This document shows, in pieces, positions 44,502 through 55,696 of a stretch of 64,000 bases of DNA. The DNA is from Toxorhynchites rutilus septentrionalis (taxonomy: Eukaryota > Arthropoda > Insecta > Diptera > Culicidae), in NCBI RefSeq assembly GCF_029784135.1, contig NC_073746.1, positions 184,145,983 through 184,209,982 of the forward strand. The letters are read 5' to 3'. The number at the start of each line of letters is the position of its first letter. The first letter of the stretch is position 1. The position numbers and the translations under genes are program-made. Below the pieces are notes generated by a model. It was not told the DNA's origin. It ran no database searches and saw only the letters and a program-made list of their open reading frames with translations.

Positions 44502-45236
44502 AGGGGGTATTCTAGTGTAGAGACACGAATTTCGGACGTTTTTTCGAACTCCGTAAAAATAAAACAAAGAATATTTTTACTATCCATTATATCATTATTC
44601 GTTTATCTATCTTTCAACAATAAAACAAAAATAGGACGGAAAAAAAATATTCATAATTAGAATAGTTACATGCTGGTGAAGTGAAGGTGTTCAAAAAAAA
44701 GTTGTGCCATGGCGTACACGATTCCAGTCCTTCTGGTTATCTGAAACAAAAAAATCGAACAGATTCTGAATCAGTAAAGATGTCGCTATGGCATGAACCT
44801 CGGACAAGTCAAAAACATGGGTTTTAACAAAATGGCGGCCGTTTGAAAACAAAAATGCTGTTTAAAACGTTTTTTTTTGCGTTTACCGATTTTTTAAAAA
44901 TAGTAAAATTAAAAAGTTATAATTTTTTATTGGTTCATGCGATAGAGAGATGTATGTAGATTATTTTCATATAAATTTGACATAAATCGGTTCAGTAGAA
45001 CTTGAGATATCGTGTACGCCAGTTAGAAAAAAAACTAGTTCCGAGAGAAACGCGTTTGAAGTTCATTGTGATGGCCGTAACAGGTTAGATACCACATCAC
45101 TAAGATGGCTCTAACTAGGTAAATAATAGGATTTTCGATAAGTCCTTTCTAGAGTATATTCTTGAATGCCTAAACTACAGAAATATGGTAAAAAAAAAAA
45201 TCGATTTTTTCAGATTTCTAGACTAGAATACCCCCT
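44502..45236. mobile_element. AGGGGGTATTCTAGT-family MITE, complete copy
   Basis: 735 bp with inverted ends AGGGGGTATTCTAGTGTAGA / AGGGGGTATTCTAGTCTAGA, flanked by TA (44500-44501 and 45237-45238). It is the reference copy for the fragments at 1205-1623, 43999-47165 and 48518-48715. No ORF of note. TA target and TIR type point to the Tc1/mariner/pogo group. Confidence 0.85.
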
Positions 45237-45952
45237 TAATTTCGTATGAATAAAACAAAATCTATCAGGTATTTACTCGTAATTACCAAGTGTGCCCATG
45301 AGCATACTTTACGTTTGAAAACACTTTCATTCGTTTTGATATCACATTCGATTTATGTTTAATGCTGCTATCTGGCACTAAATTTAAACAAGTTGAAATG
45401 TACATTGAAGCTCCAAACATTCCGTTCCACTAGTTTATGAAACTGGTCCTGAATTTGCCGAAATCGGATTAACAAAACTTACAAATTACGCAGAGGGGGA
45501 GATGATGATAATTTTATGAACATCCACAAATACAAAATCTATTTCTTCTTGCTTGCATTGTTTCTATCTCTTTCTGCCACGGTCTTCCGGTATATTCTTC
45601 AAGGTCGATGTCGATTTGTCGTCAAAAATCATCATAATTGCACTCTCTGTCCAACAAAAGGAACAAATCACAAAACGGGCAAGCAAAGTGCCGTTTTGCA
45701 ACCAAACCGAAACAACCAGCTGACAGATGTTTGACAAAATGAAAACTATGTTCGAACATGCGTTAAAATGGAATTAGTAAAGTAAACTTTTATTCATACG
45801 GATTCAAGTAAATTTTAGGAATGTTTACTTTATTTGGAAACGGATAGAATAAGCAAATACTTCTTTTTATTCATACGGCCTATTATATCATTATTCGTTC
45901 ATCTATCTTTTAACAATGAAAAAAAAATTGAAAGGAAAAATATATTCATAAC

Positions 45953-46207
45953 TGAGGGGCTCAGAATGAAAGGGGTGTAAGTGACTTGATCGATTTCTCT
46001 TCATCAACTTTTTCTTTAGTTAATAACTCAACTGCAAAAACGATCCAATTTGAGTTTGTTATAGAATCCGATAGATCAGGTTCTGACCTATCTTCCACAT
46101 TGTCAAAACAGATGGGAATGTGTTTGCAGCTAAGCTATGACCAAAAGAGAGAGTCGATGTAGAGAAATCGATGATGTCACTTACACCTATTCGTTTTAAG
46201 CCCCTCA
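45953..46207. mobile_element. Small MITE with TGAGGGGCT ends
   Basis: 255 bp whose ends are inverted (TGAGGGGCTCAGAATGAAAG at the left; the right reads as TGAGGGGCTTAAAACGAATA when reversed), with shared 'gtgtaagtgac' and 'atcgatttctc' words continuing inward. It interrupts the outer MITE between 'attcataa' and 'attagaatag'. The target duplication is not clear. Confidence 0.7.
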
Positions 46208-46220
46208 ATTAGAATAGTTA

Positions 46221-46650
46221 TACTTATGACAGACATACAACTGTATTAGCGTTGTACTTCGAAAATTGTATGTCTATCACCATGTACAGCACTAGTACCA
46301 TGCAAGCAACTCGGTACAATCGCTGTACCTGTACCGATTTGTTTTACCGCTGTACATGGCTACAATTGTACTGTGGGCAGCGCCATAGACGGTTAGTGAG
46401 TAGCATGAACAAACCGAATCAAAGCACTTGGTAAACGTTCTTTTCATTTACTTTCTCTTGATTTCATAACTCAGATTGGAAACTTGTTTGCTGTGTTTAG
46501 ACGCTAAATAAAAACCTTTTTCATTGAAATATGTGGTGAAAATTTAATTGTACAATGTACGATTAAAGTATGTCTGTCATGGTACGATGGTACCTGTACA
46601 ACGCTGTACACGCTGTACAACGCTAGTACAGCTGTATGTCTGTCCATGAT
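46221..46650. mobile_element. Small MITE with ATGACAGACATACA-type ends
   Basis: The left end 'atgacagacatacaactgta...agcgttgtac' (46225) pairs with the right end 'gtacaacgctagtacagctgtatgtctgtccat' (46612-46645). It lies inside the outer AGGGGG-family MITE, between 'gaatagtta' and 'ttacaagctg'. Noncoding. The interior is rich in 'tgtac' words. Confidence 0.7.
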
Positions 46651-47351
46651 ATTACAAGCTGATGAAGCGAGGCGGCTCAAAAAAAAGTTGTGCCATGACG
46701 TACACGATTCCAACCCTCTTAGTTATCTGAAAGAACAGAAAATCGAACAGTTTCTAAATCAGTAAAGGTGCCGCTCTAGCATGAACCTCGCACAAGTCAA
46801 AAACATTTTTTTTTGACAAAATGGCAACGGTTTGAAGAAAGAAAAAAAAGATTTTCAAAACGTTTTTTTACAATTCCTCATTCTTAAAAAAAATATTTTT
46901 AAAATATTTTTTATTGGTTCATGCGATTGAGAGATGCATGTCGATTGTATTCATCTAAATTCGACATGAATTGGTTTTGTAGAACTTAAGATATCATGTA
47001 CGCTAGTTTGAAAAAACTAGTTTCGAGAAAAACGCGTTTGAAATTAATTGTTATGGACGTACTAGATTAGATACCGGATCACAAACATGGCTATGACTCG
47101 GTAAATAATGAGATTTTCCAAAAGTCCTTTCTAATGTATGTTCTTAAAGCCTAATCTCCAGGAATAAATTAGTTATTTCGTCATCACATCAAACAACAAC
47201 ACGTTTTGGCAACAACAATGGGGCGTAGCACTAGGCTGCTGTGGAATCGTCTTGAAATCGTGACGACGGCGTGTGCTATTGTTGTTTTTCATATCCAGTA
47301 CACCCTCTCTAATTGTGGGTTCACTAGTTCTCTCGTCGTTCTCTTTCTCAT

Positions 47352-47986
47352 GGCGGGTTTACATTAGGGAGATCTATAGATATAGATGGATTTATTCACG
47401 TGAAAATATATGTAAAGGGGTGAGAATAAATATGATACACTTATTCGAGGTATATATAAATAGAATAAATTCAGCATATGTAAACGCTGGTGAATTTCTC
47501 ACTGGTGAGAAATCAATGAAGTTGACCGCAGTTCTACTTCAGGTTAATAAATCACCGAAAAAGAGAGAGACAACTCATTCTCACTTTCTTGCACTCGTCC
47601 TCATAGGCAATCGAATGGGTTGCTATCAGCAGATGTAAACAACGCTCATTGTAAATCAATTTATATTAATTTGCTTCTACCATCGATGGTTAGATTATAG
47701 CCATGACCGATAAGAGTGAGCAGAAAGAATTGACGAGAGTCGAAATTAATTAACTGATCCAGAATTGCCTTTTACTGCTCTTTATTCAAGTGGTAGAAGG
47801 ATGCACAAATCAGAATAAATATATGCATATGTAAACGGGTTGTAGATTTATCATAACATCAAATTGTATGAAGGAATTCATGAATATATTCATTATAAAA
47901 ATTCACGCTAGTGTAAACGGTTGATGCGATTTCTATAAATCTCATCATATTTTTTCCCATGAATATATCACTAGTCTAAACCCACC
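47352..47986. mobile_element. MITE with GGYGGGTTTA ends, copy 1 (with insertion)
   Basis: Ends GGCGGGTTTACATTAGGGAG and ...CACTAGTCTAAACCCACC. The interior matches the shorter copy at 54721-55039 in inverse, with 'ttcacgtgaa', 'gaataaatatgatacactta', 'ctcactggtgagaaatc' and 'gtgtaaacggttgatgcgat'. About 275 bp between 47555 and 47830 are absent from the other copy and are probably an insertion. Noncoding. Confidence 0.75.
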
Positions 47987-48357
47987 GTTATTCTTCACTG
48001 ACCAAGATGGATCCATGGTACTAGGTGAGGCCGTTTCGTCACTAAGTTGATTAGGGGAGCGGTATATGAAAACAGTACGGAAGAAAGTAGAAGGGGAATT
48101 ATTTGCTTGTGGCGTGAAAGAGACAGACTGATCACGAGCGAGCTTCGGCACTAGCGTATTGTGTTTTGTTTACAAACAAAACACAGTAGACTTCCAAGAT
48201 GGCTGAAAAGTGGTTTTAGCAAGTTGGCCCACCTTAGGATATACTTCTAGGCGCCTTGATCACTGACAGCTCTCACTTCGCACGTTTGTCGTTGTCATTT
48301 GACATCAAATTGAGTTAGGGTGACCATTTTGAACAAATACTTAAAACAGTGCACCCA
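47987..48357. other. No recognised feature
   Basis: Contains a short palindromic word 'tgttttgtttacaaacaaaaca' (48162-48183). Otherwise unremarkable intergenic sequence. Confidence 0.4.
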
Positions 48358-48484
48358 GCGCCAACAACCACAGTACAAGACGAAGGAAAATTCTTTGACG
48401 AAACATTTCCTCGGCCAGAACGGGAATCGAATCCGAACCCCAGGCATGTTAGGTTTGACGCTAACCACTTGGCCACGGGTGCAC
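48358..48484 (-). mobile_element. tRNA-derived SINE, head-only fragment
   Basis: On the minus strand the tRNA-like head (GTGGCCAAGTGGTTAGCGTC, A box slightly changed; GGATTCGATTCC B box) and the first 50 bp of body are present, and the 3' body and tail are lost. It is clearly more diverged than the other SINE copies. Confidence 0.75.
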
Positions 48485-48517
48485 TTTTTAAATTTTACTA
48501 TTTCAAAATAATTGGGA

Positions 48518-48715
48518 AACGTAAAAAACGTTTTAAACAGCATTTTTCCTTCAAACGGCTCGAGGTTCATGCGATAGCGGCATCTTCACTGATTCAAAAT
48601 CTGTTCGATTTTTTTTATTTCAAATAATCAGAAGAACTGGAATCGTGTACGCCATGGCATAATTTTCTTTGAATCTTTTCACTTCACCAGCTTGTAACTA
48701 TTCTTTTTTTAATCC
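48518..48715 (-). mobile_element. AGGGGG-family MITE fragment
   Basis: An internal piece of the 44502-45236 family in inverse orientation: 'aaacagcatttttcc', 'gaggttcatgcgatagcggc', 'gaatcgtgtacgccatggca' and 'cttcaccagcttgtaactatt'. Both termini are missing. Confidence 0.65.
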
Positions 48716-48839
48716 CATCTGTTTATTTTATTATGCTCATTTAGCAATTCAACTGTAACAAAGCCGAATTTATTCATGTACATTTTTATCTTAAGATAAT
48801 TTTTGTTGCATACTACACTCTAGCCATTTTTAGGCGTAA

Positions 48840-49790
48840 CAGTATTCCTATCTATCGATAAACATTTGTTTTATCCTTTACACAGTAGCCATTTAGGCGT
48901 GAGAGTATTCCTGTTCTATCGATACACACGTCGCCTTTTTCCGGCGTAAGAATATTCCTTTTTTTCATACAATTATTCATTGAATCTTCCTTGATGTGGA
49001 AATAACAATATTTGGTTATGCATTTGGTTTTAACATTAGTTATCAAATCTTATAGCTAAAATTTAAGATATGTGCTGGAGCACAACAATAACGTTTGACC
49101 ACGTTCAAAAAGTTTTTTTTCTTCAAGCGTGTTACCATTGGTTGACCAAGTCGCTTTGCTCGTGGATTTGGATAATTCCTCAATTTTTCCGCATAGTTTC
49201 TTCTCGTTTTATAGAGTTCTTCTTTAACCGTCGCCGTCCCTAAGTATCTACGTATGACACTTTTGCGGGTGTACCAAGGGGCGCCAGTAATTTGTCTTAG
49301 CTGTTTATTTTGTACTCTTTCGATGATTTCGATGTTACTCGCTGAAGCTGTTTGCCATAGTTGACAGCCGTAATGCCAAATAGGCTTCAGCATTGTATAG
49401 AAGTAGTTTGAACTCTAGTTTTAATTTCGACTTCCTCCCGATTAGCCAATGTATTTGATTTACTCGCATCTTCAGTTGCGTTTTCTTTGCTTGTTTCTTC
49501 CAGGTTAGACGGCGATCTAGGTGATATTTAATTTCATTTGATTAAGGCATCTCCATTTTTTGAAGCCTTTTTTCCGTTACTGTTATATGTTCTTGGTGAT
49601 CCCGTGAGACAATCGTTGTTTTTGTGACTGCTAAGGATAGCTGCGTCATCTGCGAATGTTGTAGTCACTAAGTTCCGCGCGGTCGGGAGATCAGCTCTGT
49701 AGATAAGATAGAGAATCGATCCAAGGACACTGCCCTGTGGAACGTCAGCATAAATTTCTCGACACGATAATTTCTTAATTGGACATTTTT
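48840..49790 (-). pseudogene. Jockey-type non-LTR retrotransposon, 3' fragment
   Basis: On the minus strand fragments read VPQGSVLGSILYLIYRADLP and TTFADDAAIL (RT catalytic Asp pair), then LTWKKQAKKTQLKMRVNQIH and LKPIWHYGCQLWQTAS with ASNIEIIERVQNKQLRQITG. That is the RT and C-terminal segment of Jockey-clade elements. The C-terminal 116-aa frame (49393-49043) is open, while the RT part has frameshifts. The 3' untranslated tail runs to about 48840 and contains repeated 'ggcgta(a/g)cagtattcct' words. The 5' part is missing, and the MITE fragment at 49795 abuts it. Confidence 0.78.
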
Positions 49791-49794
49791 GTAA

Positions 49795-49923
49795 GCATCG
49801 AGTTCGGGGCCCAAATTATGTCGTTGACACTGTACCACTCTCATCAAACATTACAGGACAAAACGCCTCCAATGCGACATTGAGTGGTGCCTCGGAATGT
49901 CGCATTAAATGTAAATTACTGTA
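49795..49923 (-). mobile_element. Half copy of the CAGTAAATTACATTTA MITE
   Basis: In inverse orientation it matches the left half of 23884-24109: 'cagtaaatttacatttaatgcgacatt', 'ccactcaatgtcgcattgga' and 'agtggtacagtgtc'. The right half is missing at the junction with the Jockey fragment. Confidence 0.7.
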
Positions 49924-50512
49924 ATATAATAATAGATCACAACAAGGCAAACATTTGAACGTAGTATACTCTACAATTAGAGGCCTAAACCTTCGAAATC
50001 ATATGGATTACGTAGTTTTGTCTTTCAGAAACGCAAAACAATCTCGATATTACTAGGTAATTCTATATTTTTTTGTCGAGTGTATTATACGAACAACATA
50101 TGTTAGGGGTGTGGAAAAATATTGTACAGACATTTTATAACATTTGGAAAGTTTGACATCTCGCGTGGTTCGGCATCCCTGTTATTTTCATTTGGTCGAG
50201 GAAAAAAAGCAACAGGAGAAGTAGGAAGCCAGTTGTCAGGACTCGTTTCAGGATCTCATAAGTGAACATTTATTAGTGCGAGACAATTGTAAATAATCTC
50301 AACCGATACTTTACAAAGTAAAAAATCTGTGTTATATTACTCACAGAAAATTTGTTTTAAGTAAGGATATCTATAAAGTTTATTGAGAGTAGGTTCAATA
50401 TTCTTGGGTGGTAAGTGGATATAACAATGGGTTGTTCGCTTCTGCGCCAGAATGACTTGTTAACATCTTCTCATTTGCTTATGTTTTAATTGAATTTTGA
50501 TTGTCAAGGATC
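49924..50512. other. Upstream region of the four-exon gene, no motif assigned
   Basis: AT-rich sequence preceding the ATG at 50513. It must contain the promoter and 5' UTR of the acidic-protein gene, but no convincing TATA box or initiator stands out. Confidence 0.4.
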
Positions 50513-51779
50513 ATGCGAAGCAGAACAGAGCTTGTTACGACACGACTAGAGGACTCGGACTTCGAGGATGAATCAGATTTTGAGGATTCAGAAGAGGATT
50601 GGCAACCGGCAAAAGGCGAACAGGTATGTATTGCACAGATTTTCCTAACAAAACATTTACAATTCCATATTTTAGAAAACAAAAAAAGTCAGGACCACAT
50701 ATCGTGCTAAAAAAGTAGACACTGCCGTCAAAGGTAGCCCGAAAAAGCAACCCCGCAAACCGGGTAAAAGATCGAAAAAAGTAGCTAATTCCGATGGGGA
50801 GAAAAATGCCGATGAATCGTCCTTATCTGGTCAAGCATCAACTCCTGCGAAAAAGCCAAGAAGATCGGTAAAACATACTTCATTTTCTGCTGCAACACAT
50901 CTCATTTACATTTTTTTATAGCTCAAAGAAAAGGCGAAATCGACAAACACAACAGCTCATGCTACGACGCTTGAACCAACGCCGGCCGTGAAGCATGAGC
51001 CAACGACTTCAGCACCTGTAGTACTGAAGCCACAGCCACAGCAACGTAAAGTTGTTACACCTTTAAAAAGCTTTCCAGACAAATGCGGATATCTAAATCT
51101 CTACATATTTAAAGGAGATTTAAAAGACGGAATTATAAACAATCCACAGGTCTGTTTGTGGCGACGAGACGGATCGAGCTTATTGCAAAAATATTTGCGC
51201 GACAAAAGTGCTGATGGTGACACACCACAGTTCAATTCCTGTATGGTGGTACGTTGTTCATGCTACGTTAAACTACTTTTAGTCAATTAGTTGTCTAAAA
51301 TATCTTATCTTTAATTCAACAACCTATTCTAATCCTATTGAAATTGGTTTTGCTATTGAAACAATGAATTGATACATGTGGTATCTAGCACAAGGAATAT
51401 AAACTAAGTATTTTGATTGATTTCGTTCTAGTATTCGTGCTGGGAAGACAAACGGGCCGATGAATACTTGGAGATTAAAGTTAAATGTATCGATCTGACC
51501 AAACAGATCAGGGTGGAATTGACGAACGCAAGCGAATTGGAAGCCAAATCACGTGTAGAGTATGATAATTATGTGGCTGTTCACGGGGTTCCACCTCCTA
51601 GAACAACTCCATCCAAAGATTTTCAAGGATCCAATCATCATGAAGATGACGACGATGATGATGATGACGATGAAGACGATGATATCGACGAAGGCAACGA
51701 TATCGAAAATGATGATGGTAACGACGATCCGGAGGATGGGGAAGGAGAAGGTAGTGAAGATACAGCACAGGAAGAATGA
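50513..51779 (+). CDS. Uncharacterised acidic-tailed, probably nuclear protein, 325 aa, four exons
   Basis: Exons are 50513-50623, 50676-50867, 50922-51248 and 51432-51779. Introns have GTATGT, GTAAAA and GTACGT donors and TTTTAG, TTATAG and TTCTAG acceptors, and the frame is kept throughout (326 codons with stop). The N-terminus is acidic with an SDFEDESDFEDSEEDW repeat. Residues 38-125 are Lys/Arg-rich (KKQPRKPGKRSKKV, KKPRRS) and look like nuclear localisation or DNA-contact segments. Residues about 145-250 form a compact block (FPDKCGYLNLYIFKGDLKDG, VCLWRRDGSSLLQKYLR, YSCWEDKRADEYLEIKVKCI) that seems folded and conserved. The C-terminus is an Asp/Glu run. I do not recognise the family. 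The layout suggests a chromatin or transcription factor. Confidence 0.8.
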
Positions 51780-52301
51780 AACAAACCGTATATCAAATAA
51801 TCTGACCGTTGGATGGTAGAAGACTGTTCGTAAAAATCATGATTCCACATATAACCCATTACCAACTGCGTCGAATACAGCTTGATATTTTCATAATAAC
51901 ATATACTTTCGCCAATCATTGGAAAAGGCAGATCCTACCTTACGTCTCCACTCAGTCGGCGTTTATATATGGGAGTTTCCCTACAGCACGATGAAATAAA
52001 TTGTAACCAGCTGTCAATAACTAAATACACCCCACTCCAGCCGTAGCTGATCAATAGATTCATTGTTATAAATGGAAATTTGTGAAAGATAAATTATCAT
52101 TGTCATCAGGATTCGTTGGTATTTACTTTCAAGTACAATCCTGATCTGCATTTTTATTTCAACTTTACAATTGTAATAATGGAAAAACTACTCGGAGAAT
52201 AATAAAACTTATGAAAGTATTTCAAAAATTTTTTTTTATGTTTCTGGTGGGTTTTTAAAAACTAGAGCATTATAGATGCTTCATTTGAGAACCATTTGGA
52301 G
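51780..52301 (+). other. 3' flank and 3' UTR of the acidic-protein gene
   Basis: AATAAA occurs at 51995 ('gatgaaataaattg') and 'aataataaaac' near 52199. Either could be the poly(A) signal. No other feature was recognised. Confidence 0.45.
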
Positions 52302-52382
52302 ATGAACTCAACAATAAATGATTCGATGCGAGAGGAAACGATGAGCCTGAACAGTTACGTAGTGATGGCAGGCAGTGCCCCG
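52302..52382 (+). CDS. Candidate first coding exon of an unknown gene
   Basis: An ATG frame (MNSTINDSMREETMSLNSYV) ends at SAP followed by a GTAAAT donor-like sequence at 52383. Codons look ordinary, but the frame is only 27 residues. Any continuation would lie beyond the hAT element at 52443-53484, where I found no matching exon. Weak. Confidence 0.15.
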
Positions 52383-52442
52383 GTAAATTATAAAAATGGA
52401 GCCCCAAAAATACCCTTTTTTATTTTTTCACTAGTTTTGAGA

Positions 52443-53484
52443 TTAGGGATTGTTAACCGGTTTCACCGTTACCGGTTTTACCGGTAATACCAAGTCAATT
52501 TCCGTTACCGAATTACCGGTAATTTTACAATCAATAACCGGTAATTTCGGTATTTTTTATCTTTATACCATAAATAATATTTGCCTTTATGCCGCTTCGT
52601 AATATTACTCGAGAATCAAATAAGATCGATAAAACGCAACTGGCAGTATTGCGCCGATTCTACGACCTCCGAGCATCAGTTCAAAAATCGCTACCTGGTC
52701 CGAAAACGAGTCCCAGGATTAGCTTTAGCGACGAACAGCGATAAAGGAATTGGTAGATGCCCTCGTACCAGTTCTGGTCGCTGTTGAACTGCTATGCCGG
52801 AAGAAATGCACCCTTTATAAAGCTGACGTCAGATTGTAATTTATGTTAGAACAGCTATCGGAGCACCAGAAATTTCGAAGCAACTGCTTGAAGCCCTGAT
52901 TGTAAGGTTTGCAGAAAGACGTTTCGTATATGCAGATTTGGTCCCATATATGAATAATAATTCTACTCGTGATCGTGACACAATTAATGATGATTTTGGC
53001 GTTTTCTATTGAACGTCACGGATTGAAGTGATCAAACAGACATTTGAAATTGTTCTTGACTTGATCAAATTTGACGATGATGATATTGATTCAGTAGCAG
53101 GAAAAAATTCACTGAACGATGCGAAACCTGCAGAACAATTGAGCATCAAGGAAAAACGATGCTCTTCGATGCTCTTCGTACTGTATGCCCATCATAATTG
53201 GACTCTGAACGGGCGTTTTTTCTTTTCTGGAAACTTTGTTAATGAGATCCGATCTAGATTAGAAGACGAAAAATTTTACATTCTCTGTGCCTTAACAGTG
53301 GCGTCGAGAGATGCTTTCACACCCGAGGTGGAAGAGTTGAATTGCGCCCAAACTCCCACCAGAAAAGGAATCAATCATATTTATCCCATTTCTTCATATA
53401 AATTCGGTTCATTCTGCACCCCTAAAATCGTGTACCCGGGTGTAACCGGTTATTGAAATTTTGGCACGGTAATGCAATCCCTAA
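52443..53484 (+). mobile_element. hAT transposon derivative with degenerate 8-bp duplication
   Basis: 1042 bp with inverted ends TTAGGGATTG...CAATCCCTAA. The flanks TTTTGAGA and TTGTGATA agree at six of eight positions, consistent with an old hAT duplication. Subterminal 'ttaccggtaa' words crowd the left end and 'aaccggtta' the right. The frame 53028-53456 contains WTLNGRFFFSGNFVNEIRSR followed by LEDEKFYILC, the C-terminal dimerisation motif of hAT transposases. An upstream broken frame (ALVPVLVAVELLCRKKC) is a further piece. Not autonomous. Confidence 0.75.
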
Positions 53485-53549
53485 TTGTGATATTTTGGGA
53501 AAACTACTCACTTACACCAATATTCACTTTGAGCAGATCATTCGTATTT

Positions 53550-54230
53550 AGAAGGCTAGAAATATCATTACCAGCTTCGCTTATTCTCTAGCCAAATCTT
53601 TGCCTTGTGTGCTTTGGCTGAAGCAAAATGATCCACAATTGCATCTAAATCAAGGTCTGCTAGCGATTCATTCTCGATCGAAAGAATTACCAAGCCATTG
53701 AGTCGGTCTTGGTTCATTTTAGAACGCAGTTGATTTTTGAACAATTAAAACTTGCTGAAACTGCGTTCGCACATGGAATTGTTGTAGTGCCGTCTCGATG
53801 TTAGGACAAACTGCTTCAAGAGATTATTTGAGAATAATTTTCAAGATGCTAAAAGGCGTCGAGGAGTTCAGGTCAGGGAATAGATCATACATCTGCGTCT
53901 TGAACACATCCGCCTCTGATACAAGTTCCTCTGAATCAACGTCTGAAGAATACTGTGGCTGTGGAGTTTCCAGTTTTTTCGTTTTTCGTGGTCGAGTAGC
54001 CTTTATATTGTCAGAGATATCGAGTTGAATAAACTTTTCTTTTGCGTACTAAATGGCATGATTAAATACTTCCTTCTCCATCTCCTCGAATGATTCACGC
54101 AAGGCTTTAAGGATTTACTTGCTTCGTCTAAGGTCATGCCTTTTGATTGTAACGATTCATTCATTTTGTCCATAAAATTTAGGATTCTTTCTTTTTTTTC
54201 GGTTCGTCGATGGTAACACTGCATTCCCCA
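53550..54230 (-). pseudogene. hAT-family transposase, C-terminal remnant
   Basis: Minus-strand frames read QFVLTSRRHYNNSMCERSFS, then KFKLFKNQLRSKMNQDRLNG and LVILSIENESLADLDLDAIV with DHFASAKAHKAKIW. This is the C-terminal dimerisation region of hAT transposases of the type related to ZMYM/zf-TTF proteins. Upstream pieces include KPCVNHSRRWRRKY and DISDNIKATRPRKTKKLETP. Stops and frame changes are frequent. It differs from the neighbouring hAT element at 52443 and is a separate insertion. Confidence 0.65.
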
Positions 54231-54720
54231 CTTCGGGACGATAACATTCTGCTACTCGTTCAGTCTGATCGGATGGTTTTTTGTGCCAAGATGTACAATT
54301 TACAACATGCAACATTTACATGTATGTCGAGCAACCGAAGCCTTAATAAAATATTGTCCTCTTATGGTGAGAATTTCAACATTTCTCGTCGTCGATTACT
54401 TCCTCTTGGGGTACGCGAAAGACTGTTGCTATGTTATTACGCCATAGAATTTGGAGGAACTTAAAGAAGAAATAACTCGGATTTTCAACAGCATCGAAGT
54501 CGTAGAGTTGTGCATGTTGAATTTTGTTCACCGTTGAAAACGCGTTATCATATCGAAAATGTCCTAAGATTATTAGCTTTATTTTTGTTTTTTTTAAATA
54601 AAAATCGGTTCACTTTTTGTAGAAGTTATTAAAATTTGTTGCGTGAGCGCTTAATTTGAAAGACCCTGTATATCAGTGAGAACAATAAAGACGGAATAAA
54701 TGGATAATTTCAACGCTAAG
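54231..54720. other. No recognised gene
   Basis: An 84-codon frame (54210-54464) has no recognisable domain. The right end 'gaccctgtata' (54665-54675) looks like an isolated Tc1/mariner-type terminus, comparable to 'tacagggtgtttcgtat' at 43866. Confidence 0.35.
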
Positions 54721-55039
54721 GGTGGGTTTAGACTAGGGATATATTCATGTGAAGAAATAAGATGAGATTTATAGAAATCGCATCAACCGTTTACACTAGC
54801 GTGAACTTCTATAATGAATATATTCATATCTTCGGTGAATTTATTCACCTGAAGTAGAACTGCATCCAACTTTAGTGATTTCTCACCAGTGAGAAATTCA
54901 CAAGCGTTTACATATGCTGAATTTATTCAAGTTATATATACCTCGAATAAGTGTATCATATTTATTCTCACCCGTTTACACCTATTTTCACGTGAATAAA
55001 TCCATCTATAGCTATAGATCTTCCTAATGTAAACCCGCC
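54721..55039. mobile_element. MITE with GGYGGGTTTA ends, copy 2
   Basis: 319 bp, ends GGTGGGTTTAGACTAGGGAT and ...TTCCTAATGTAAACCCGCC. The interior matches 47352-47986 in inverse order. No internal insertion, so this is the better guide to the family length. The target duplication is not evident. Confidence 0.8.
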
Positions 55040-55300
55040 ATAATACTGCTTGCCGTTTTGACTACCATCTCGTATCGGAATGCCCTCCCAACGATACTCC
55101 CAAGGACTCAATAAGTACGTTCCAACGCGTAGTTGAACTGCTGAAATATTTGAACAATTCTTATACGGTTCCAAAGAACGTTATTATTATAGGTGAAATG
55201 CTACTTGCGTGTACTCCGACGAGATTCTAACTATAGACAGCACAGGGAACGAAACGAGCTAGATTGTTAACCAGGAGTATTTTCGACTTGCAGTTGCAGG

Positions 55301-55696
55301 TTCCCAGCATACATTGAATCGTATAACTTTGGCACACGCCAAAGCAAATATCAATCAAAGGATGCATCATGTGTATCCGAAATCGTATAAAATGCAAATA
55401 CCCGATTTTCTATATCATTAATGGATTAAGTCGTATATCGGTATAACGATCATCCTAGTATCGCGATATGCAGTATTATATACGCACATTAAATTCATTT
55501 CATATGGCATTGTTGGGCCAAATCGCATATCAGTCTAAGAAGTATCGTATATCGTTATATAAGGCTTTATATGCATATAGAATACGGCATATGCGTATAT
55601 CGCCTCTACTTTTGTGTGTGTATGCCAAATGTGTTTTGGATGTATTGTATCGCCTTGAATTATGCCCATTTATACGATTTAATATTTGCTGGGTTG
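55301..55696. mobile_element. MITE with CCCAGCAAACATT-type ends, copy 1
   Basis: Left end 'ttcccagcatacattgaatc' and right end 'tttaatatttgctgggttg' are inverted relatives. The interior is full of 'cgtatatcg' and 'tatgcatata' words and aligns along its length with 59462-59858. Noncoding, about 396 bp. Confidence 0.75.

Larger units (their letters stand above)
44089..45880. mobile_element. TA-target element with GGCCRTATGAATAAAA ends
   Basis: 1792 bp with inverted ends GGCCATATGAATAAAAAC and (reverse complement of the right end) GGCCGTATGAATAAAAAG, flanked by TA on both sides (44087-44088, 45881-45882). Removal joins the flanking MITE sequence exactly. The subterminal word 'tatgaataaaa' recurs at 44448 and 45244, and 'tttattcatacgg' at 45789. 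A SINE (44120-44378) and a whole MITE (44502-45236) are inserted in it. No transposase was recognised. Confidence 0.8.
43999..47165 (+). mobile_element. AGGGGGTATTCTAGT-family MITE, outer copy with nested insertions
   Basis: The left end ('aaggggctattctagtgtag', 43999) continues to 44088 and resumes at 45881 ('ttatatcattattcg') after a TA-flanked 1.8-kb insertion. Two further MITEs interrupt it (45953-46207 and about 46221-46650). The remaining pieces match the complete copy 44502-45236 in order: 'gttgtgccatg(a/g)cgtacac', 'tatctgaaa', 'ttggttcatgcgat' and 'ttgaaattaattg'. The right terminus is missing near 47165. Confidence 0.75.

Noticed and set aside
51638..51919. A minus-strand ORF with a long Ser run
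   Set aside because: It is antisense to the Asp/Glu tail of the four-exon gene. GAT/GAC repeats read as Ser codons on the other strand.
54210..54464. An 84-aa plus-strand gene
   Set aside because: No domain, no splice signals and a position between transposon remnants. It may be a chance frame.
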